From: Trichobilharzia szidati
Lineage: Eukaryota; Platyhelminthes; Trematoda; Strigeidida; Schistosomatidae
Assembly (NCBI GenBank): GCA_944472155.2
Contig: OX235273.1
Location: 8,343,204 to 8,407,203, forward strand
Reading direction: 5' to 3'
DNA length: 64,000 bases
Of this stretch, positions 11,790-23,700 are shown piece by piece (the first letter of the stretch is position 1; each line of letters opens with the position of its first letter). A program made the translations under genes and the position numbers. The notes below the pieces were generated by a model. That model was not told the origin of the DNA. It did no database searches and saw nothing but the letters and a program-made list of their open reading frames with translations.

Positions 11790-13090
11790 CTTCTTCTCTC
11801 GATGGAAGCAGGCAAGAGTGAGAATAGGGATATGGAATGTCCGTAAAACGTGCAAGACAGCCTGGGAAGGCTGAACAGGAGGCGAAGAAGTGCCTAGAAG
11901 TGCTAGGTATCTGCAAAAGCAGATGGAATGGCTGCGGACTGTTGAATTTGTCGACTGCACAGTCAGTAATCTACTCCGGTCTGGTCACTCAGACGACAAT
12001 CACAAGCACACTGAGGCAACGGTGAGTGACTACCATGATGTCATCCACAGCCCTGGTGCAATGGGAACCAATTTCCCCTTGCATAAACATGACAGCAAGA
12101 TCGAACTCAAAAAGACGGAAGGAAAGTCACAATTATCCAGTGCTTAGCACAGTGATACAAATAAGGCCGAACAAGAGAATACTGGAGATTGCTTCAGACT
12201 AATACAAAGAGTAACGGACAATTCCCCGAATGTCGAGATCACAATGCTTATGGTCGATATGAATGCAATCCGAACTGGGATCAGATAATACAGGCAGAGA
12301 ACTCATCATGTGTGGAGAGGCTGTCGCTCGGCTGGATTAATGAGAATGGAGAATTATTCTCAGACTTCTTCGTTTTCAGTGATTTGGTGATCAGGGGGAG
12401 CGTGTACCAGCACAAGGATACACACAAAGCAAAACGGATTTCACCTGACGGACATACCACAAACCAGATAGATTTCATATCAGTGCTGTTCAAGGAAGTG
12501 GAAATGCAGATAGTCTCCTGGATACAAAGTCAAGGAGGGGAGCTCACTGATCGCTCACTTAGAGCATCATCTAGTTGAAGGAACCCGCCTACAAGGTGAA
12601 GCTGAAATCCGTGAAATAGGGAGTCGCATCATCCTGAAGTGAACAAAAGATGCACCAGTCATGAACAAGCTGGATTCAGGAGAGGCAAATCATGTGCTGA
12701 TCAAATTGTGACTCTACGCATCGTCCTCACAGAACGAAGCATGAAATGGCAATCAACTCCGCCTCTACCTCAACTCTCTTCATCGATTTCAAAAAGGCCT
12801 CAGACAGCTCAGCGTTGACTGATGAGTAATTTGGAAGCCAGTTAAACACTACGGTGTGCATTTCAAAATTATTTATCAACCTCATTCAACAGCTTTATGA
12901 CAGTGACATGTGCCAGGTGATGCACAACGGAAAACTCACTGAGGTGGTCGAAGTGCATACAGGCTTGAGACAAGACTGACTACCTATTATCACCGATGAT
13001 ATTCCTAATTGTGGTAGACCGGATTATACGGATGACTGTGCGTTGGGAACGAGTAGTCAAGAATACGCTGGACGATCGATCATTCTCCAG
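11790..13090 (+). mobile_element. RTE-clade (SR2-like) retrotransposon, decayed
   Basis: Degenerate relative of the element at 24.3-26.0 and 34.4-36.0 kb. The 5' part encodes the start of an endonuclease (RIGIWNVRK-like at about 11820). The endonuclease core continues at 12189-12578 with a MNENGELF-like stretch and a YQHKDTHKAKRISPDGHTT segment that matches the 24.4-25.2 kb copy. Reverse-transcriptase remnants (QAGFRRGKSC-like, then MHNGKLTE-like) follow at about 12660-12960. Frames are broken repeatedly. The mirrored copy at 63735-64000 lacks the part matching about 12470-13063. Confidence 0.75.
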
Positions 13091-13099
13091 TCCCATCAT

Positions 13100-13345
13100 T
13101 ATACATGTATAGCAGGCTGTAACAGTGATAGAAGGAATGATTATGTTAGATGGCTGGATGCTGTTGGACACAGAAAATGCTGTCTGACCTAGGTCGCGTC
13201 CTGGTTGGTGTTCATCAGTCAGCAAGTCATATCTGTAGTCATCATGAAGGAACGCATGTCCCTCATCTGAGATTTCAACACACGTCACCCAATGGCGTGT
13301 AGTAGTCAGAGATGTCAGTGCGAATCACTCAGTGGTGGTCACGTC
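13100..13345 (-). repeat. tRNA-related SINE, family B (copy 3)
   Basis: Minus-strand member of the family at 183-375; shared blocks include the 3' 'cctccagccatctaac'-type end and 'tgggtgacgtgtgttgagat'. It abuts the RTE remnant and is duplicated in mirror image at 63470-63680, so it predates the large inverted duplication. Confidence 0.55.
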
Positions 13346-13950
13346 TCTGACTGCAGAACTTCCTATCGCCAATCACCCCCAAACCAACTGATAAACACAA
13401 GGTTGAATCATGAATATTATTTATAAAAGAAGAAATTTCCTTATCAACTTACCGAAAATGAGCAGCAATACCAGTACAGCATACATAACTGGAGTATTCT
13501 TTCATACAAATTTTACAACTACTCACAGTTCTGTTTATAGATACCTCCTCATGGGAATCAGTAAGCAAAGTTCACACAGATCTCATGAAAACTTCTGGAG
13601 TACACAAAATCCAGTGAGAATTTCGTTGTTTTTCTCATATTTCTAAACAAGACCTGGTTTCACACTCTTTTAAACTTAACAAAAGTACACTTTTAAATTT
13701 ACTCAGGTATATGTAGAGCAAAGTGAAATGGAAGCCAGTGAGTGAATGATCCAACGATATGTATACAGTTGTTTTAGTTATGGTAACTGAATATTCTATT
13801 CATTTGGAAGGCTCACACGTAATGTTAATTGAAAAGTGAATTGTAGAAATCATTTCTAGTGATATCAGTGAGAGTATGACTCAAGATCAAGGAATACTGG
13901 ATAGCTGTTTCTACTTTCTTTCAAATTCTTTAGAAGAGAGCACTTGTAAT
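13346..13950. other. duplicated non-coding segment
   Basis: Highly similar to 62900-63460 in reverse. The 78-codon frame at 13410-13646 is also open in the mirror copy (63393-63157), but it has no recognised domain and no context for expression. Confidence 0.4.
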
Positions 13951-13954
13951 CTCA

Positions 13955-14285
13955 TGTCATGGTGATTGGTTCTGCATATGGAACGGACTCAACAAGCAAC
14001 ACTGACTGGAACGAATGTTATTGCAGGTCCTATCATGTCAGGATGACGGTTAGGATAGAAGTTGCTGGCGTTGTGCAGCATGTATATACATTATGCTTGG
14101 GTTCTGTGGACAAAATCTTGATGTTAATGAAGTGGGATGTAAGAATAGTAAGGCGTTTGTCTCAGATGACCAGCATACCAGCCAGTTATGCACTTACTCC
14201 ACTCTGGAGAAAGGATGTGACGGTAAGAAAATATGTTGACCCCGTAAAATGATACATCCTTACTTACCCTAGAGTGGTTCGTCGT
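13955..14285 (+). mobile_element. 5' fragment of a Perere-3/SR3-like RTE retroelement
   Basis: Encodes VIGSAYGTDSTSNTDWNECY, which parallels the 5' frame of the near full-length element at 50728-54484 ([17 protein letters not shown]). The similarity extends to 'gcaggtcctatcatgtcagg'. It is a short, decayed 5' piece, mirrored at 62490-62850. Confidence 0.55.
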
Positions 14286-14404
14286 TGTCGGTAAGTTGTT
14301 AATATGAAATCAACCATGAAAACCCATTCAAACAGGCTGTGTGTGTGACTGATGTCGAGAAGTTGTCACCTGGACTATATGGTCACATAACAGTATTTCC
14401 ATTC

Positions 14405-15480
14405 ATAATTATAAAATAATAATAATTTGTTTTATTTCAAAACAGTACTTGTGATACAGAATGGAATTCTCAGCATTTTTACTACAGTACTGCATCCAGT
14501 TAGTACATGATCAATAAATAGAATTCTACATAGATTAAGGAAATCTCAGTTCATTATTACAACAACACATTGGCATGTCGGTAGAAAAACCGAAGTTGAA
14601 CAGTGTTTGAAGGTGTTAGAAAAGTAGGTGCTATCATATTTACTGGCGTAAGCGAGAGAAAGAAACAAAGCAGCACATAACATAAACAAGAAAGAGAGAG
14701 AAAAGGAAAAGAAAGAAGGAGTAAGGGTTGGGTTAAACCAGAATGTTCTAACTTCTTGATGTAGAAGGTAAGACGGAATATTTTCTCAGAAATCGCCAAT
14801 ATATGAGACGACCAGGAACGATCAGCAGATAGAATGACGCCTAGGTATTTGATTTCCGACAACACCGCAACACCACCTCCATTATTCCTATTACAACATT
14901 GTCGGTCTCGTCTAAATAGAATGAAGTCCTTTAGTGAGATGAGATTGTCATCATACAGTTCATGTAACCAAGTTTCTTGTAATGTGATTATTCCAGCATT
15001 ATGATAAGTGTCAGTGGACATCAAATATTGCAGGTACATTAACTTGTTTGGCAGAGAGCGGCAATTAGTGCTCATTATGGCAGGGAACGTAGTTATGTGT
15101 ATTGGTGTACGTTTGAGAGCTCTCTCCCAACCACTACAATACTTCCTCCTTGATTTCTTGAGAATATGGAGGTCATTGAGTCGTAAATGATTAATATAGT
15201 TGCAAGAGTAAATGATCCTGTTAGAATTCATATTTAGGTGATAAATAAATAGGAGTAAACAGTAGATTGGATGCAATGTGTAGATATTATAATAGCAGGC
15301 CCAAAAATTCGAACAGGCCATCAAGGTCATTATTTAATTACCCCAGGTAAACATGTAATTCCACGGTGTGGGTAGTCAGGGAGTGACAGCCATGCATATG
15401 ATAGAAAAACCTCACGAAAAGCAGCGAGATGAAACAAGTTAGAATTCAGGGGCCCCTGGGTTCCTTCCCACTAAGTGAAT
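14405..15480 (-). mobile_element. CR1-like (SR1-like) retrotransposon, internally deleted
   Basis: The frame 15330-14557 joins two separate parts of a CR1-like polyprotein. First comes an endonuclease N-terminus (STNCRSLPNKLMYLQYL, then ITLQETWLHE with the catalytic E, then GGGVAVL). It is followed directly by the C-terminal part of the reverse transcriptase (EIKYLGVILSADRSWSSHI, FYIKKLEHSGL). Most of the enzyme is therefore deleted. The 3' end carries a (AAT)n tail near 14407-14430. The same 3' end lies at the mirrored site (62240-62390), where the deletion is different. Confidence 0.8.
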
Positions 15481-15489
15481 AATCAAACC

Positions 15490-15775
15490 TCGTCTAGTTA
15501 ACTAGCTCGCTAGTTTTCTAGCCGGTCTCAAGCCCAGGTAAAGAGGGTGGGATGGACGTGACACTAAGAAGCCCACATCACTGAACCCATCAAACCAGTT
15601 GAGTAAGACTTCAACGCACAGAGAATATTCTAACAATACAACACTTCGAAAAACATCAATCTTGTTCTTCGCTAGATTCGAAGAAGCGAAATGCCGCAGC
15701 AGGCTGGCGATATACATTAGGAAAAATCTCTCAACTTGATAACTATCTGACACACAGTGTCTGACTACTTACACT
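15490..15775. repeat. dispersed repeat X and flank
   Basis: Contains the repeat seen at 11645-11745. Only its inner part is present in the mirrored arm (60190-60267), so the arms differ here by a deletion or insertion. No coding function is recognised. Confidence 0.45.
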
Positions 15776-15789
15776 AGACACTAGACAGC

Positions 15790-16325
15790 AAATAATCCCG
15801 TACACTATGTCTTCTCTTCTCTTGTAAACTGAATTCTATCAGTCCAGTTTGAAGTGTCACCATCATGCTGGGTGGATGAATATCACGGTGAGGATTGCCA
15901 CCAAATATCTCACATTGACCACAAACAATGCAACTTCACATTTGAAATGCTCTTTATCCTTTGCATGCATAGAAACAATGAGTGTGTTCGTAAAATCAAT
16001 ATGAATAAGTAGACAAATATACGAGACAATCACCAGTGGATTCGGTATAATCGAATGAATGTATATTTCAAGTTCAGCGGCCAAACACTGAGTGAACGCA
16101 CTGTGTGCTAATCACATCCTTGTCAGTGTTGTCAGTATGTCACTCACATGTTTCATAATTGCATCAACAGCGAAAGGAAAGAATTACAGTTGAATGAAAA
16201 TGCAGTAATTACCTGTGTCCAGAGGAGTAGATTTATTCAGAAGTTTCTTCACTTCGTACTCATCTACAAACAATAAAATTGTGCAATCACGTAGACAGAT
16301 ACATGTTGACATATTCAAGTGCAGA
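15790..16325 (-). repeat. orphan exon-6 module, antisense, upstream of gene A
   Basis: Minus-strand duplicate of the exon 6 region of genes A and B. The 51-nt exon copy is 16263-16213, flanked by an AG acceptor and a GTAATT donor. The downstream intron part (15863-16084) is nearly the same as 21572-21793 and 59848-60069. The exon could encode the same type of 17-residue block (DEYEVKKLLNKSTPLD). No signal-peptide exon lies upstream of it on this strand, so expression is doubtful. Confidence 0.75.
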
Positions 16326-16900
16326 CAATGATCGTATATGTAGGATTTATATTTCTTAAGTTTCACTGGTATTTGTACATGTTCGCCGCCCTATATATAT
16401 CTATATTCAACATCACAACTACTCCTTGTTTCGTGGGAGGCCATGATTTGTGCAGCGCATTGTGGTGATACAAGAGGCAAGCTGTCGAATGCAGCAATCA
16501 AACATATTTTGGATGGGTTGATATCAGTGGAGGAATCAACGACAATCGGGCGTGTATGGGATAGCCTGCTGTTTCGTACTAGGTGGAGAGTGATGTGCAG
16601 CAATCGCCCCACTGGTGTTATCTTGTAAATGACTTCTTTTTACGGTTACGCTCATCGAATGGCGCACTCATAGCAAACAAATGAATGTGGTAGAATTCAA
16701 TTGTGTGTTTATGTAGCTCGATAACAGAACACTGGATGAACACAGCTCCATTTGAAATGTTCTTCAGAGTCAAATTCAAGATCTGATTGCACCTCTCAAA
16801 GGCAGTGAGATAAAGGGATCTGAGCATAGCTAATGCACTAGCGATATTGAAGTCTTAGCCAATGCTTTGTATCCAATATAAACGCATCCAACCTTCGTCT
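16326..16900 (+). repeat. duplicate of gene intron 2 sequence
   Basis: The first 200 bp parallel 19330-19540 (intron 2 of gene A, before exon 3) on the same strand, for example 'gcagcaatcaaacata'. It is fused at about 16325 to the antisense exon-6 module. The mirrored composite lies at 59100-59580. Confidence 0.6.
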
Positions 16901-17640
16901 TTAACACGGTCATAGGAAACAGTAATTTCACTCAATAGGAATGATTATGCAGTTGCATTTCTTATCCGAAATTTCTGTTTATTTTGTTATTATTGCATTC
17001 TAATCCCTGCTTGTAACCATGTTCATTCAACCCTCAACCAGAAAGGATTCTGAAACATTCTCAACCATTTACTATCAACACACGAGTGTCCAGTCTGGTT
17101 GATAACTAAGTCGAAAAGAACAATTTCTTTACATTTCCTTCACGTATGCTTAGTCGAAGCTGTAGCTATACATGGACGAAAACGTAAATTATGTATTGAC
17201 AAACGTATTGCTAAACCCCTTTCTTCACCTTTGTTATAGCTATGTTCTTTTATTTCTGTTTAAATTTTACCACCTCAATTCATTCCACTTCAATTCACAT
17301 TCACTATCTATCTTTATTGTTATCATTATCTTACTGCTTATTTTTCTTAACAATACTTGACCTGAAATTTTCAAATCTTTACACCAGTTCACATATTGAA
17401 TAATCTCTGAGAGTTTTGTAATTCATCCAATTCAACTCTATCTCGCCCTTAGTACATCCTTTTAATTATCTTTATTCTCATCATCATGTGTGCAGTGTTG
17501 ACTGAGAAATTTCCAGTGCAGCCACTTAATGCCTTCTCTTTCTGTAATAATAATACGACTATACAGTTAGCTGGAAAATAAAATCGTTGAGAAAACAGTA
17601 TTTCTTTGCTGAACAAAAAAGTGCATTCAAATCTGTGAGG
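16901..17640. other. upstream region of gene A
   Basis: No gene recognised. The sequence is repeated in mirror image at 58300-59040 upstream of gene B with high similarity, so the 5' flank was duplicated together with the gene. Confidence 0.5.
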
Positions 17641-17759
17641 TGAACTTCAGGTCAGTTGATGTAGTGCCACTATTCCCCCCCCTCACACACACAAAAACCG
17701 TATATATACGGTGGATGCGCAAACATTATTCAGTCATTCAGTTGGTGCTCTTAGTGAAG
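17641..17759 (+). promoter_or_regulatory. core promoter and 5' UTR of gene A
   Basis: A palindromic TATA element CCGTATATATACGG (about 17698-17711) is followed about 30 bp later by a TCATTCAGTT initiator-like site near 17735, then a short leader to the ATG at 17760. A C-run and CACACACA tract precede the TATA box. The mirrored promoter of gene B (58173-58292) is nearly identical over the whole 120 bp. The transcription start is inferred. Confidence 0.65.
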
Positions 17760-20700
17760 ATGACATTCTCGGTCTCTATCACTTTCCTGTTGCTGATTTG
17801 TTTATTGAGCTGCTTCGGTGAGTTGATGAACACGATTGTTATTTTGTGGCTACATATTTCTTTGAAAATTGGTTTGATTTGATTTTAAATAAAGAGTGTG
17901 AGACGAATTCAGGAGGTCTGTTTGGCATGAGTCAACAGACCTCGATATGATTTCACCACCGAATGAAGTGAAGCCGGATTTCGTGTAAAGTGTTGAAGAC
18001 AAGTGAGGACGTTGATCTGAAATCGTGATGAGCTTAGAGACATTTATCTCTGTGTATGGCATTTATAATTCAGTGAGTAAATGTCAGTGACGTACTTGAA
18101 TTTTATAATTCGCCTTATACTCACACATCTCATTCATGGCATACTTTTGAGCAGATGTATAGACATGTATGAGTTGCATGGCTTCATAAGCGTACACAAT
18201 GACTCACTGTTTTGTATCTGCATGGCAATTCAAGTTGACACATTGTAAGCAGCAGACGAAGGAGGAAAATCAGGGGATCAATACTACTGTATAATGCGTG
18301 TATTAGGACGATCGCCATTATCGGTTCGTTATCACTGAACTCCGTGGGCGCTTCCAAAATACTTCTCAGACTGGTACAACTTTCGTTTTTCAGTATTGGC
18401 TGAGATCAGCTACTAAAACCAGTATATCTGAGTGTCTTGTTTATACCAGCGAAGCAGATAGATTTCTACAGGACTGATCTCCTTCATTTCAAGCCAACTG
18501 CAGTTTGTCGGAACGTAGGCTGAGATTATGAAATGTCATCGACGTGTATCACATTCTGGCTTCTTCTGATGGATCTGTTCAAACAACTTTGGAATACAAT
18601 CCAGTGGAGTAGGGATTCTTCTGAGAGCAGTTTCATGTGGATCTTCATGCAAGTATTACATCTATACTCTGTTTCGTCTCCAATGTTATTTATCCCTTGT
18701 CACATGCAAATCGTTGACTAACAATAGATTTCCCTGAAATCACCTCGTTGGTGTACTCAATAAATATGCTTTTTTTGTAGACATCCATGCACTCTCCTAC
18801 TCACTATACCAGTTATTACTTCTTGACGACATTCTATTCATAATTATACAACACCTTGATTCATTTTCCAGCCTCCCGTGGTTCCGGCTTGAGTTATCAA
18901 GGTAAATCATTTAATTCGTGTCCATACTGATTAACGTTAAAGACTTTCGCAATATACAAATTCGCCTAGAAGAATACACGGTTGCATTATTGGAAGTCAA
19001 AGCAAAACAACGTGAGCATTAACATTTTATACTGACTCATACTCATTCTATTCTTCACTGTATCACTTGAACAAGATTTCTTACTCATTATTGATTGTTG
19101 CCTCATCTAACAACAGTATGCTCTTCTTTTGTCGAAAGCACACATGGTGTGTCTCTGTGACTGTGTGTGTCCACATGATAAGTGAGATGATCGTCTGTGA
19201 GTAGATTTTCCAGTAGGCGTGTGTAGCAATATGCACCTGATGTATGCAAACATCACATCATACATGGAAGAAATTTATCTCAGAATTGATGACATTCAAC
19301 ATATCTGAGAAATGAATGCAGTGACATTTCCAATGATCGGATATATATAATTTGTACTGCCTAAGTTGCATTGGTATTCGTACATGTTTTCCGGGAAATA
19401 TATGTCCAGTTAATATCACGATTACTGCCTTCTTCTATGGAAGGCCGTGAATAGTGTTTTGCATTGTTGTTATAAAAGGGGTAAGCTGTTGAATGCAGCA
19501 ATCAAACACACGTTGAATTGTTATCTTTCAAATATTTTCCTTTTGTAGTTGAGGTTTACGAAATGCGCGCTGTTAACAACGAAACGAATGTGTTAGAAAA
19601 GCTGCTAAACGGTAAGATTATTGATGTGTAAAGGAATTTTATTTGAGATATTAAATTTTGCCTCGTTGGTCATGATCTGACGTGAAGTGGATGGGTATCA
19701 CTTCCAAATATACGTCTCACACGGACTATTCAAGACTTCGTACAATTCTTCCTACTGCTCAAGGTGTACGAAGCAAGAACGATGAATGGGCACCGCATTA
19801 ATAATATGAGATATTGTTTTATTACTTCGAGGATTCCGCCCAATGAACTACAACCTGAACACTTCATCTGGAGCATAAATCACACTCAATTTTTGAACAT
19901 GCTTCCTTTTTTCAAGATGACATGGTGTAATTGACAGGAACTAATAGTAACATTATTAATTTTTATTAATCTAGAAAGCCACAGACTGGATCGTTTATAC
20001 GCACTGAAATGGATTAATGAACTAATGTGTGAGTGGAATTTACGAGTCTATTAGTGCCATATAATTGCTTGATTTAATAAAGATTTTAGGATGTGAATGT
20101 TAACTTTATCGAGTGTATTATATGGTTAGAATCAGCCTGTCTGTCAGTGAGATATTTAGTTAGTTAGTGAGTGAGTTGGAAGTTGTTAGCAGATACGGCA
20201 CCGTGTACCACATCATTCTGTGCAGGCTAATTACCCGACACTTCCATTATGGGCAAATTTTGTTTGTATAAGTTCTCACAGTGATATACAGTAATGTTTA
20301 CTGATGACGTTTCGAGCACAATTTATTGATATGATTATGAGCAATAAATTGTGCTCGAAACGTCATCAGTAAACATTACTGTATAACACTGTGAGCCGTT
20401 ATCAAAACAAAATTGATGCATATTCGAATTACATCCTACCACAGTGCACACGTTTTATGCTTCTATCAATAATTACCCGACATTACTGACTATCGAGATT
20501 TTATTGCTTAGAGCCGACTGCATGCGATGATTAGCTACATCGACGGAATTTAATAGACACATGCATTAATGGTACCTGACATCGCGTTATGCTGCATTTC
20601 ACATTGTCATCGTTCTCACTGTTTCACTAATGTATGTAGAAATCATTCTGGTGAGCGCTGAACAATCATATTGCACTCAGTGAGCATACATAGAAATGAT

Positions 20701-23700
20701 GAAGTCATTGTGTTCGTTCACTAAACAGCACTAGCGATGATGCCTTCAGTGTCATCTATTTATTGTAAGAATCTGACCATATAATTGACTCCTCATTCAC
20801 ATACATGAGATTCACGATAATTTGCATCTTTGTTTGCAGCCTCACCTGTTTTCCAGGCGAACGAGGTGATTGACAAAGACACTAAGATACAATATGCAAG
20901 TGAGTTATTTACTGAATTTGTATACTGAAATAATTTAACGTGTGGCTTACACAAACGAGGTTTTCGTCTCCTTCTTCGCAACAGTCCACTGGTAGATCAC
21001 ATGAGACCTCTCTTTTGACAGAGCATAGCAAACCGCGCTTCCACTACAATGTCAAGAATAAAGATTTACAATCAAATGCAAGGAGGCTTCTTCAAATATC
21101 CATGTTCTTTCATTGCCATACATTGTATCCATCTCCCTCTCAAGGGTGAAGCAGTGAATCCATTCAGTAAACACCTGGATGAGGATCTCATTGAAATAAA
21201 TTTCATAAATAGTGTTATAACAGTGACGTCACTGAGCTTGAGCTCATCACCAGCTACATAACAAATATTCACTGTTGAGTAGTGGGAACATAGTCAGGAT
21301 TTTCTGATGAAGCAAACATTATTTTTTCTCTGCACTTGAATATACGTCACCACGTATCTTTCTACGTGATTGCACAATTTTGACGCTTGTAGATGAGTAC
21401 GAAGTGAAGAAACTTCTGAATAAGTCTACTCCTCTGGACACAGGTAATTACTGCATTTTCATTCAACTGTAATTCTTTCCTTTCGCTGTTGATGCAATTA
21501 TGAAACATGTGAGTGACATACTGACGACACTGACAAGGATGTGATTAGCACACAGTGCGTTCACTCAGTGTTTGGCCGCTGAACTTGAAATATACATTCA
21601 TTCGATTATACCGAATCCACTGGTGATTGTCTCGTATATTTGTCTACTTATTCATATTGATTTTATAAACACCCTCATTCTTTCTATGCATGCAAAGGAT
21701 AAAGAGCATTTCAAATGTGAAGTTGCATTGTTTGTGGTCAATGTGAGATATTCGGTGGCAATCCTCTCCGTGATGTTCATCCACCCAGCATGATGGTGAC
21801 ACTTCAAACTGGACTGATAGAATTCAGTTTGCAAGAGAAGAGAAGACAAATCGTATGAGATTACTTGCTGTCTAGTGTCTAGTGAAAGTAGTCAGGCACC
21901 ATTTTTGAGATAGGTATCAATTTGATGGATTCTTGATGTTGCATACAAAGCTGATTTGTTCAGTGTATCATGGAAGCTGGATGAATAACGGGATTGAGCG
22001 AGTAGTAAGGATATCTTGAAATCAGCTAAAGTATGTTGGTTTTAATTGATGAAAGTCAATTGGACAGTTACCCTACATAATTCGTTCCATTAAGTTCACC
22101 ACCATCAATCAGTCGAGAAGGCAGGCATATTCAGATGACCAGTGTCTAAAAGGATGGAATGTACTACCTGTATTCCATTGCAGCATGTAAACGTTGCACA
22201 CAGACAAAGGCCTTCTTACAACTTTTTTTCCCTCCACGTTCCCCAGTGGAACATAGGGCTTCAAGCTAGTGGCTTGAGGTTTCTGTAGCAGTGTTTATTT
22301 TACAGGATGGGGTTGCTAGCCTCATGCTCAACCTTTCCTCTTCACCAGCATTATTTCTGACTTAGCGAGGTAAAGGATTGCGTCGGCCGGGGATCGAACC
22401 CCGGACCATTACATGGTCGGCGAGCGTCCTAACCGCTATGCCACCGACGCCAACAACAAGTAACTGTAATTAGCTGTTTTCCAGTTTGAATTACAGTGAG
22501 CTTACACCTGTTGACGCATACATATTCACCTCTACTATCTCTTGTAGGAAGTGAAGCGCTTTTGCAGAAAATCAAAGAGAAATGGGAAGCCAGAGCGAGA
22601 TTGTATGCTGCTGAAAGTGAGAGTGTAGAGCAGTTTACACCTTTTTCCTTCCTAAGTATGCGTCAATTCGAATTTCTCAGTGTAAATTAATAGAACAGTC
22701 AAGTGTTGAATGAAACTCACTGTATACGGCATCATGGTTATCCCACACATACGGCTAATTTCAGGCTCACAAGGCATATGCATGCAGAAATTAAATAATG
22801 TCAACTCTTTTGTGTCAGTCAGTCAGTGAGCCAGTAATTGTTGTTCCTCTAAAATTGAACAGTCCCCAGCACATCAAGTAAATCTCGTATATTCTCTTAA
22901 ATTTCTTGTAGATGCTTACCTGTCTAGATCATCGACAAAGTGTTTGAAGAAAGAGGGTGAGTGTTCGAGGATCAATTTTCACTATCTGCGACATTTTACA
23001 TGTGAAACAAAAAATTGAATGCGGCATGGAACCGATGTGGATGGAAGAAACCACACTGTTAGACAAGGCACAATGAAGAGCCATTCACGGTGTTCTTTCA
23101 TTTTGCAAAAGAATGGATTGTCAGCTCATAACACTTAGTCATTACATTGATGATGATTTATCTGTCACAATGTCATCGTCATTTAGTTGTGACAGCCACA
23201 GTACAACTTTGCTCGATAATGAATATCACGTTGACTCCTGTTGACTGTTCCATCGTGGCCTCTCATTTAGAGCTTTGCAAATCCGTCTGTTTCTGTTCAC
23301 ATAATGACACCAATTGACAGAGCAAGGTATTCACAGGATGCTGTGTACGTCAAAAGTATATCTTACTATACAATGGATTGATCAACAGAATGCATGCGAA
23401 CCCACATAATATGTCACTTCTTCTCATGATGTGTAGGAAATATTGTTCTCCAATTAAATCGAGCCAGGTGGAATTGACTCCACTCAACAAATTTTGCACA
23501 CACACTGACAAGTGTGATTCACATCAGTTGGCAAGTGGCATGCCACATTATCTGCATAATGGCCTGGATTCACTTCAAATTCACTAAACACGGAACATGA
23601 GTGAATAGCACGACATGAATCTGAAATGACGTGAATATCCAGTATATTGTGATTAGTAATTGCACCTCAACAGCTTGGTGCTATTGTTATTTTCCTTATT

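Noticed and set aside
13410..13646. 78-residue frame conserved in both arms
   Set aside because: The whole region is duplicated with few changes, so an open frame is expected. No domain, splice context or promoter was seen.
15863..16084. Conserved 73-residue protein present four times (also 21572, 59848 and, shortened, 50685)
   Set aside because: It lies in the intron after exon 6 in every copy. Similarity follows from duplication of the module; there is no signal, domain or start context.
20300..20400. Possible hammerhead ribozyme: CTGATGA and GAAAC around a hairpin in the foldback element and near 10640-10680
   Set aside because: Schistosome SINEs and PLEs are known to carry hammerheads. 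Here, however, the CTGATGA block is separated from the stem by several extra bases, and the palindrome alone explains both motifs. A covariance-model search would decide.
22375..22452. tRNA gene on the minus strand
   Set aside because: The acceptor and T arms pair well, but the D and anticodon arms do not form a normal cloverleaf. The segment is the head of a 230-bp SINE with a target duplication.
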